DNA of 11,083 bases, from NCBI GenBank assembly GCA_002423425.1, contig DIWC01000053.1:65354-76436 (forward strand). Direction: 5' to 3'. The notes under the pieces are model-generated. The model was not told the origin of the DNA and did no database searches. It saw only the letters and a list, made by a program, of their open reading frames with translations. A program made the position numbers and the translations under genes. This DNA comes from Peptococcaceae bacterium UBA6116. GTDB lineage: Bacteria > Bacillota > Desulfitobacteriia > Desulfitobacteriales > Syntrophobotulaceae. Positions 6,718 through 11,083 of this stretch are shown here, in pieces; positions within the stretch are counted from its first letter, which is position 1; every line of letters starts with the position of its first letter.

Positions 6718-7701
6718 ATGGACACAATCCTTGTAACTGGCGGAGCGGGGTTTATAGGTTCACATCTTTGCGAAAGACTGCTGGCGGATGAATGGAATGT
6801 AGTTAACGTTGATAGCTTTAATGATTTCTACAATCCTACTATAAAGTACAGGAATGTCACTGAAACCAAGGAATACTGTGCTGCTCTTGGCATATCTAAG
6901 GAAAACTATACTGTTGTCAAGGGAGATATTCGAGATATTGATTTTCTAAAAGGAGTATTTGAAAAGTATCATCCTATGGCTGTTATACATTTAGCAGCTT
7001 ATGCTGGAGTGCGTCCTTCAATAAAGAAGCCTGAACTCTATGTAAGTGTAAATATCAATGGTACGACAAATATTCTTGAATGCCTAAAAGAATTTGGTGT
7101 TAAGTCCTATGTATTCGCATCTTCTTCTTCTGTTTACGGTAATAATGAAAAGGTGCCTTTTGCGGAAGATGATCCGGTTGATAACCCGATATCACCCTAT
7201 GCTGCTACTAAAAAAGCATGTGAATTAATTTGCTACACATATCATCATCTATATGATATTAACACAGCTTGCTTAAGATTTTTTACTGTGTATGGACCAA
7301 GGCAGCGTCCGGATTTGGCTATACATAAATTCACACAATTGATTTTGGAAGGTAAACCAATCCCTTTTTATGGAGATGGAACAACACAAAGAGATTATAC
7401 TTTTATTGAGGATATCATTGATGGTATCGTCAAATCATTAGACTGGGTCAATAATCGTGAAAAAAGATATGGTGTTTTCAACTTGGGTGAATCGAACACG
7501 ATTTCATTGATTGAAATGGTTCAGACGCTGGAAATGGCAATTGGTCAAAAAGCTGAACTACAGCGTATGCCGCTTCAGCCTGGTGATGTTAAAAAAACCT
7601 ATGCAGATATAACTAAGTCAAAAAAAATTCTAGGTTATGATCCGCATACTGACTTTTCAGAAGGTATTAGAAGATTTGTACAGTGGTATAAAATGATTTA
7701 G
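6718..7701 (+). CDS. UDP-glucuronate 4-epimerase (NAD-dependent SDR)
   Basis: A 327-aa extended short-chain dehydrogenase/reductase that would interconvert UDP-GlcA and UDP-GalA. The NAD site GGAGFIGS is at residues 8-15, followed by the acidic end of beta-2 (VNVDSFNDFYNP). AAYAGVRPSIKKP (about 93-105) is the stretch characteristic of UDP-uronate epimerases, where the arginine after GV is thought to contact the carboxylate. The catalytic serine lies in the SSSSVYG segment, and the tyrosine and lysine are the YxxxK of YAATK. Length is normal. The start is supported by AGAGGT (6705-6710) 7 nt upstream of the ATG. The next gene is UDP-glucose dehydrogenase, which makes this enzyme's substrate and strengthens the assignment. 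UDP-glucose 4-epimerase or an NDP-sugar dehydratase is less likely. Confidence 0.87.
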   Translation: MDTILVTGGAGFIGSHLCERLLADEWNVVNVDSFNDFYNPTIKYRNVTETKEYCAALGISKENYTVVKGDIRDIDFLKGVFEKYHPMAVIHLAAYAGVRPSIKKPELYVSVNINGTTNILECLKEFGVKSYVFASSSSVYGNNEKVPFAEDDPVDNPISPYAATKKACELICYTYHHLYDINTACLRFFTVYGPRQRPDLAIHKFTQLILEGKPIPFYGDGTTQRDYTFIEDIIDGIVKSLDWVNNREKRYGVFNLGESNTISLIEMVQTLEMAIGQKAELQRMPLQPGDVKKTYADITKSKKILGYDPHTDFSEGIRRFVQWYKMI

Positions 7702-7728
7702 TACAAATATAAAGGTACAAATATAAAG
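7701..7728 (+). repeat. Two exact tandem copies of a 14-bp unit
   Basis: GTACAAATATAAAG occurs twice head to tail (7701-7714 and 7715-7728), starting on the last base of the epimerase stop codon. It lies in the 105-bp gap before the dehydrogenase gene. It may be a replication-slippage duplication; no function is evident. Confidence 0.85.
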
Positions 7729-7753
7729 GGTAGCATTATACTGATCAATGAGA

Positions 7754-7765
7754 TATAATCACAGT
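7754..7765 (+). promoter_or_regulatory. Possible -10 element before the dehydrogenase gene
   Basis: A perfect TATAAT lies at 7754-7759 in the 105-bp gap. The matching -35 position (7731-7736, TAGCAT) is poor, and there is no TG extension. An internal promoter for the dehydrogenase-cpsC-cpsD part is possible, but read-through from the epimerase promoter remains equally likely because no terminator is seen in the gap. Confidence 0.3.
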
Positions 7766-7806
7766 ATCTGTATTATTTTTAAAAATTTAGGAGAATTGTC
7801 TTACTC

Positions 7807-9126
7807 ATGAGTAAAATTTCTGTTATAGGGACGGGTTATGTAGGACTAGTTACAGGTGCTTGTTTATCGGAATTTGGTCATCGTGTAACCTGCCTAGATA
7901 TTGATGAAAAGAAAATAAACGATTTGAAAAATAGTATCATTCCAATATATGAACCGGGTCTTGAGGATATTGTTATCAAAAACTATAATGATGGTAGATT
8001 AGACTTTACCACTGATTATAACTTTGCAGTGGAAAATGCAAATATAATTTTTATCGCCGTCGGTACACCGCCGCAAGATGATGGATCAGCTGATTTGGAA
8101 TATGTTCTTTCAGCGGCAGGAGCAATTGCTGAAAATATGAATGGCTATAAGGTAATTGTGGACAAGTCTACTGTACCGGTTGGTACAGGACAATTGGTAA
8201 AAAATACTATAAGGGAAGTATTGAAAAAACGTAATGTTTTATTTGGTTTTGACGTAGTATCAAATCCTGAGTTTTTAAGGGAGGGTGCTGCAGTTAATGA
8301 TTTTATGCATCCCGAAAGGATTGTCATTGGAGCAGAAAGTCGCAAGGCCGAGGAGATCATGCAAGATGTTTATAAAGTTCTGTATCTAAATAATCATCCT
8401 TTTGTGTTTGCAAACATTGAAACGGCTGAAATTATCAAGTATGCTTCTAATGCTTTTCTTGCTACAAAAATCACTTTTATAAATGAAATTTCCCGTTTAT
8501 GTGAAGCAGCAGGGGGAGATGTGCAACAGGTATCGAAAGCTATGGGTTTGGATAAGCGCATTGGGAAGTTTTTTTTGCACGCTGGACCGGGGTATGGAGG
8601 AAGCTGCTTTCCAAAAGATACGAAAGCGCTGGTGCATATCGGAAAACAGTTTGGGATTGATATTTCCATTGTTAATTCTGTAATTCAATCCAATCATGCC
8701 CAGAAATTAAGAATGGTGGATAAGATCATTGCAAAGATCGGTGAGATTGAGGGTAAAAAAATTGCTGTATTAGGACTGGCGTTTAAGCCTGGAACCGATG
8801 ATATGAGGGAAGCACCGTCCATTACTATTATTCACGAATTATACAAAAGAGGCGCGGATATCACAGTATATGATCCGGTTGCCATGGAAAATGCCCGGAA
8901 ATACGCTTTCTCTGATATTCGGGTTGATTATGCCGAGAATGAATACACAGCGATAAATGATGCACATGCAGTTGTTTTACTTACGGAATGGAACCAATTC
9001 AGGAGTCTCGATTTAAAAATGTTAAAAGAGAGAATGAAAGGGACTTATTTCTTCGATTTTAAAAATATTTACGACAGGAAAGAGCTTGAAGGGTTAGGAT
9101 TTGTTTATGATGGGGTGGGAAAATAA
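7807..9126 (+). CDS. ugd: UDP-glucose 6-dehydrogenase
   Basis: A cytoplasmic 439-aa enzyme that oxidises UDP-glucose to UDP-glucuronate with two NAD. The N-terminal NAD domain opens with ISVIGTGYVGLVTGACLSE (4-22) and D31/D33. NPEFLREG (153-160) and the helix around IKYASNAFLATK (210-221; K211, N215) are typical. The catalytic cysteine is C267 in GGSCFPKD (264-271). The C-terminal UDP-binding domain contains LGLAFKPGTDDMREAPS (322-338). All key residues are present and the length is normal. AGGAG (7789-7793) is 13 nt from the ATG, a long spacing, but the start matches the family N-terminus and no better in-frame codon exists. It feeds the epimerase upstream. The cpsC-like gene follows after 27 bp, so these are probably co-transcribed. 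In Bacillota BY-kinases often phosphorylate this enzyme, and the kinase is encoded two genes downstream. Confidence 0.96.
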   Translation: MSKISVIGTGYVGLVTGACLSEFGHRVTCLDIDEKKINDLKNSIIPIYEPGLEDIVIKNYNDGRLDFTTDYNFAVENANIIFIAVGTPPQDDGSADLEYVLSAAGAIAENMNGYKVIVDKSTVPVGTGQLVKNTIREVLKKRNVLFGFDVVSNPEFLREGAAVNDFMHPERIVIGAESRKAEEIMQDVYKVLYLNNHPFVFANIETAEIIKYASNAFLATKITFINEISRLCEAAGGDVQQVSKAMGLDKRIGKFFLHAGPGYGGSCFPKDTKALVHIGKQFGIDISIVNSVIQSNHAQKLRMVDKIIAKIGEIEGKKIAVLGLAFKPGTDDMREAPSITIIHELYKRGADITVYDPVAMENARKYAFSDIRVDYAENEYTAINDAHAVVLLTEWNQFRSLDLKMLKERMKGTYFFDFKNIYDRKELEGLGFVYDGVGK

Positions 9127-9153
9127 CAGTTCTTCAATGAAAGGAAGAGTAAA

Positions 9154-9825
9154 ATGGAGATCAGACGGATTCTTTATTCGGTAGCCCGTAAGTGGTGGTT
9201 AATGGTAATCCTTGTGTTATTAAGTGGTGGTATAGGGTCTTATCTGAATATATTCTTACCTCAACCCATGTATAAAGCAGATACAACACTTTATGTTTTA
9301 AATCAAGATAAAGTATTGGCTGGGCAGGCGTTGACTACTTACGACTTAGCGATAAGCCAGCAATTGGTTACGCAATATTCAGGAATTTTTTATAGCCGGG
9401 CCGTAACTTCAGCAGCATCAAAGTCACTTGTTAACTATAACATTTCGCAAAAGATGCTCGCTTCGATGGCTAGTATATCTAGTGAAAAGGGATCCAATCT
9501 ATTAACAATTAATGCTATTGCACCTGATCCTGAACTTGCTGCTGCGGCGGCAAATGCTATGGCAAATGAGTTTATCTCAAAGATCCATACACTTACAAAG
9601 AGCGATTATATTGGGATTTTAGATCAAGCGCAGGTACCGGTACGTTCAATTCCGAATAATGGTTTTCTGAAAACTTTGCTTTTTGTTTTCGGGGGATTGG
9701 TTATTGCTCTTGGTATTATCTACGTTATTGAGTACTTTGATAAAACTGTTCGTTCAGCAGAAGCTGTCGAAGATTACTTGAAATTGCGCGTAATAGGAAT
9801 TATTCCTGAACACGGTATTCAATAA
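9154..9825 (+). CDS. Wzz/CpsC-like polysaccharide co-polymerase and kinase adaptor
   Basis: A 223-aa membrane protein of the chain-length determinant family (CpsC, CapA, YveK type). A first membrane helix spans about 14-35 and a second about 171-193. The extracellular loop between them is mostly helical, and the proline-containing VPVRSIPNNGF (161-171) sits just before the second helix, where the family has its proline-rich motif. The short cytoplasmic tail DKTVRSAEAVEDYLKLRVIG (196-215) is the part known to activate the partner tyrosine kinase. AAGGAAG (9141-9147) precedes the ATG, and the kinase gene follows after 12 bp. The split into separate adaptor and kinase proteins is the Bacillota arrangement. 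It would control polymer length or export together with a polymerase not encoded here. Confidence 0.9.
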   Translation: MEIRRILYSVARKWWLMVILVLLSGGIGSYLNIFLPQPMYKADTTLYVLNQDKVLAGQALTTYDLAISQQLVTQYSGIFYSRAVTSAASKSLVNYNISQKMLASMASISSEKGSNLLTINAIAPDPELAAAAANAMANEFISKIHTLTKSDYIGILDQAQVPVRSIPNNGFLKTLLFVFGGLVIALGIIYVIEYFDKTVRSAEAVEDYLKLRVIGIIPEHGIQ

Positions 9826-9837
9826 GGGGGAGAGGAT

Positions 9838-10596
9838 ATGCAGATAAAAAAATTCAATGTATATGATAATCCGAACAAAGCTGTCCAGGATGCCTATGAG
9901 ATGCTTACTGCAAGTATACACATCATTAATGATAAGAAAAGATTGAAGACATTTGCTTTGACAAGCTGCAATCCGGAAGAGGGGAAAACCTCTTTGGCAA
10001 TTAGTCTTGCAATTTCAATGGCGCATGCTGGATGGAAAGTGCTTTTAGTAGACGCGGATATGCGCAAGCCATCTGCGGCAAAAAGATTAAACGAAGGTTC
10101 ACAAGTTGGGCTTTCTGACTATTTGGCCGGAGATGTAGAATTAAGTGATGCAATTAGTGAAACAAATGTTGCAAATCTTACCTACTTTTCTTGTGGTTCG
10201 GATAACAAGAATCCGATTGAGCTATTATGCTCAAACCGGTTTGAACAATTAATGGATAAAGTTCAAGGGAAGTATGATTTTGTGCTTTTTGACACTCCGG
10301 CCCTTGGGACTGTCGTGGATGGAGCAATTATTGCTTCCAAAGTAAATGCAACTTTATTAATTGTAAAGTCGGGTTATACTACATTAACAAGTTTAAAGCG
10401 TGTGAAAGAACAACTGGAAAGCTTTAATGCAAACATTTTAGGCGTAGTGTTGAATAAAGTAAAAAAACGTGATTATAAAATGTATCACCGTTCCTATAAT
10501 TATTTCTTTAACACTAACCGGTTTCTCAATAAAAAAACAGAGAAAGGTTATTTACCACTAGATGACGGGACTTCAAAAAATTATGTTCAACTATAA
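9838..10596 (+). CDS. CpsD/CapB-type protein-tyrosine kinase (BY-kinase)
   Basis: A cytoplasmic 252-aa P-loop kinase that autophosphorylates on tyrosines and works with the adjacent membrane adaptor to control polysaccharide assembly. Walker A is SCNPEEGKT (43-51), with K50. Walker A' is LLVDADMRKP (69-78), and Walker B is VLFDTP (149-154). The C-terminal tail carries a loose tyrosine cluster (Y213, Y216, Y220, Y222, then Y238 and Y249), the usual autophosphorylation region. An oligomerisation-type segment with AYEMLTASI (19-27) resembles the family ExxRxxRTNI region, though its arginines are absent. A very strong Shine-Dalgarno (AGGGGGAGAGG) sits 12 bp after the adaptor stop. No matching phosphatase is in the window. 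The gene ends about 40 bp before a new promoter, without a clear terminator. Confidence 0.93.
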   Translation: MQIKKFNVYDNPNKAVQDAYEMLTASIHIINDKKRLKTFALTSCNPEEGKTSLAISLAISMAHAGWKVLLVDADMRKPSAAKRLNEGSQVGLSDYLAGDVELSDAISETNVANLTYFSCGSDNKNPIELLCSNRFEQLMDKVQGKYDFVLFDTPALGTVVDGAIIASKVNATLLIVKSGYTTLTSLKRVKEQLESFNANILGVVLNKVKKRDYKMYHRSYNYFFNTNRFLNKKTEKGYLPLDDGTSKNYVQL

Positions 10597-10638
10597 TTTC
10601 TCGCCAAAAATTACAAGAAATAACAAGCAAAAAAAATG

Positions 10639-10674
10639 TTGACACTGATCTAAGAAAATGCTAGTATTTGATAA
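10639..10674 (+). promoter_or_regulatory. Strong sigma-A promoter for the riboswitch/small-ORF cassette
   Basis: A consensus TTGACA (10639-10644), a 17-nt spacer ending in TGC, and TAGTAT (10662-10667) give a near-ideal promoter with an extended -10. Transcription would start near 10674, about 40 nt before the aptamer core. It is the best promoter in the window, so the cassette is probably transcribed independently of the kinase operon. Confidence 0.8.
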
Positions 10675-10704
10675 AGAGATTTTAGATTCTGATAAACTTC
10701 TTAC

Positions 10705-10780
10705 TGTTAAGAGCAAACTTGGTGAAAAGCAAGGACGCAAAGCTATAGGGCCTGTAAAATGGCAGCCAGCTACCAAAATC
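10705..10780 (+). promoter_or_regulatory. c-di-GMP-I (GEMM-I) riboswitch aptamer, second copy
   Basis: The elements appear in order: GAGCAAAC (10711-10718), a CTTG/CAAG stem around a GAAA-containing loop, the core AAGGACGCAAAGC, GGGCCT opening the second helix, and the closing GGCAGCCAGCTACC (10761-10774). G precedes CAAAC, which favours c-di-GMP. After the aptamer, CAAGTTT (10780-10786) runs into a T-rich tract and is complementary to AAACTTG (10715-10721) inside the first aptamer helix, a candidate alternative pairing. The 58-aa ORF begins at 10824. The stem is less perfect than in the minus-strand copy, so affinity may differ. Confidence 0.9.
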
Positions 10781-10823
10781 AAGTTTTTTATTTTTATTTA
10801 GACAGTAAGGGCGGATACAGATA

Positions 10824-11000
10824 ATGAAACGATATGTTAAACCATATAGTTCTGTTATAAAACTTAAGTCGGAAGAAAGTTTAGCAAGCACTGCTTCAAC
10901 TAATTTTGGTAAAACCAGTAGTAGTGTTTCTGGTATATTTTCAATAAGTTGGCTGGGTTTATTAGGGCGTCTTTGGGGGGATGATAAATTTACTAAATAG
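10824..11000 (+). CDS. Small protein of 58 aa downstream of a c-di-GMP riboswitch
   Basis: I do not recognise this gene. The ATG lies 13 nt after AAGG (10807-10810), with GGGCGGA between, a moderate ribosome site. The product has a basic N-terminus with a YVKP motif (residues 4-7) and KLKSEESLAS (13-22), a Ser/Thr/Gly-rich middle (about 21-42), and a hydrophobic, Trp-containing end (ISWLGLLGRLWG, 41-52) before a charged tail. There is no cysteine and no ordinary signal peptide. Its support as a gene is position: it is the first ORF after a strong promoter and a c-di-GMP-I aptamer, and another aptamer begins 50 bp after its stop. The YxxP plus EE-x-LA layout recalls leader regions of short Bacillota peptide precursors, but this is a weak resemblance. 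A regulatory or surface peptide is possible. Confidence 0.6.
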   Translation: MKRYVKPYSSVIKLKSEESLASTASTNFGKTSSSVSGIFSISWLGLLGRLWGDDKFTK

Positions 11001-11052
11001 AAATTAAAAAGTTTAAAAATAATAATCAAGATATAGGTAAAACTTATTACTG

Positions 11053-11083
11053 ATAATAGCAAACTTGTTGAAAAACAAGGACG
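11053..11083 (+). promoter_or_regulatory. Start of a third c-di-GMP-I riboswitch (cut by window end)
   Basis: AATAGCAAAC, a CTTGTTGAAAAACAAG stem-loop and GGACG match the first half of the aptamer, and the sequence then ends. The 47 bases 11037-11083 align without gaps to 10691-10737 with 40 identities, including the 5' flank outside the conserved aptamer core. The second helix and expression platform lie outside the window. The controlled gene is not visible. Confidence 0.8.

Larger units (their letters stand above)
10691..11083 (+). repeat. Direct repeat of riboswitch leader, 346-bp offset
   Basis: Segments 10691-10737 and 11037-11083 are 40/47 identical, counted by eye, and both carry the CTT-x-TTACTG flank plus the aptamer half. 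The homology may continue past the window edge. The promoter ahead of the first copy (10639-10667) is not repeated ahead of the second. Confidence 0.75.

Noticed and set aside
8145..8697. Several open frames on both strands inside ugd
   Set aside because: They are out-of-frame shadows of a clearly conserved full-length dehydrogenase, without ribosome sites or recognisable products.
10824..11000. Small ORF as a lasso-peptide precursor
   Set aside because: The YxxP motif and the presence of a PF14907 protein invite this, but the leader lacks the full pattern, the core start is unclear, and no cyclase, protease or PqqD-like gene is in the window.
10682..11062. A 126-aa minus-strand open frame antisense to the right-hand riboswitch cassette
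   Set aside because: It reads through the complement of a recognisable aptamer and of the small ORF, has no Shine-Dalgarno I can defend, and its product has no recognisable family. It is best explained as an open antisense frame.

Overview
The window looks like part of a low-GC Bacillota (Firmicutes) genome. It is AT-rich, has purine-rich Shine-Dalgarno sites ahead of most genes and sigma-A-type promoters. Its Wzz-like membrane adaptor and tyrosine kinase are encoded as two separate genes, as is usual in Bacillota. Three copies of the c-di-GMP-I (GEMM-I) riboswitch also fit spore-forming or anaerobic Clostridia or Negativicutes. No rRNA or marker gene is present, so the genus cannot be fixed. 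The whole window is a cell-surface or extracellular polysaccharide locus under apparent cyclic di-GMP control.

Layout. (1) 6-3105, plus strand: a tightly packed run gmhA - hddC - gmhB - GT4 glycosyltransferase with 1-bp gaps or overlaps. The first three encode three of the four enzymes that make GDP-D-glycero-alpha-D-manno-heptose. The kinase (hddA) is not in the window and may lie just upstream. (2) 3175-6504, minus strand: a PF14907-type nucleotidyltransferase gene (5296-6504), then a 378-bp leader region, then a secreted parallel beta-helix protein (3175-4917). The leader holds a promoter, a c-di-GMP-I aptamer and two tandem terminator hairpins with repeated arms. (3) 6718-10596, plus strand: UDP-glucuronate 4-epimerase, UDP-glucose 6-dehydrogenase, Wzz/CpsC-like adaptor and CpsD/CapB-like tyrosine kinase. 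(4) 10597-11083, plus strand: a strong sigma-A promoter, a second c-di-GMP-I aptamer, a 58-aa ORF (10824-11000), and the start of a third aptamer cut by the window edge.

How the genes fit together. The dehydrogenase and epimerase would supply UDP-GlcA and UDP-GalA. The heptose genes would supply an activated heptose, and the GT4 enzyme would transfer a sugar. The adaptor/kinase pair would control polymer length and export. The beta-helix protein is exported and could bind or cut the polymer. No flippase, polymerase or initiating phosphoglycosyltransferase is in this window.

The most notable points are non-coding. The leader of the beta-helix gene has five alternating complementary segments that could switch pairing register and disable two terminators at once. 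The right end carries a riboswitch plus small-ORF cassette that seems to be starting again 346 bp later.
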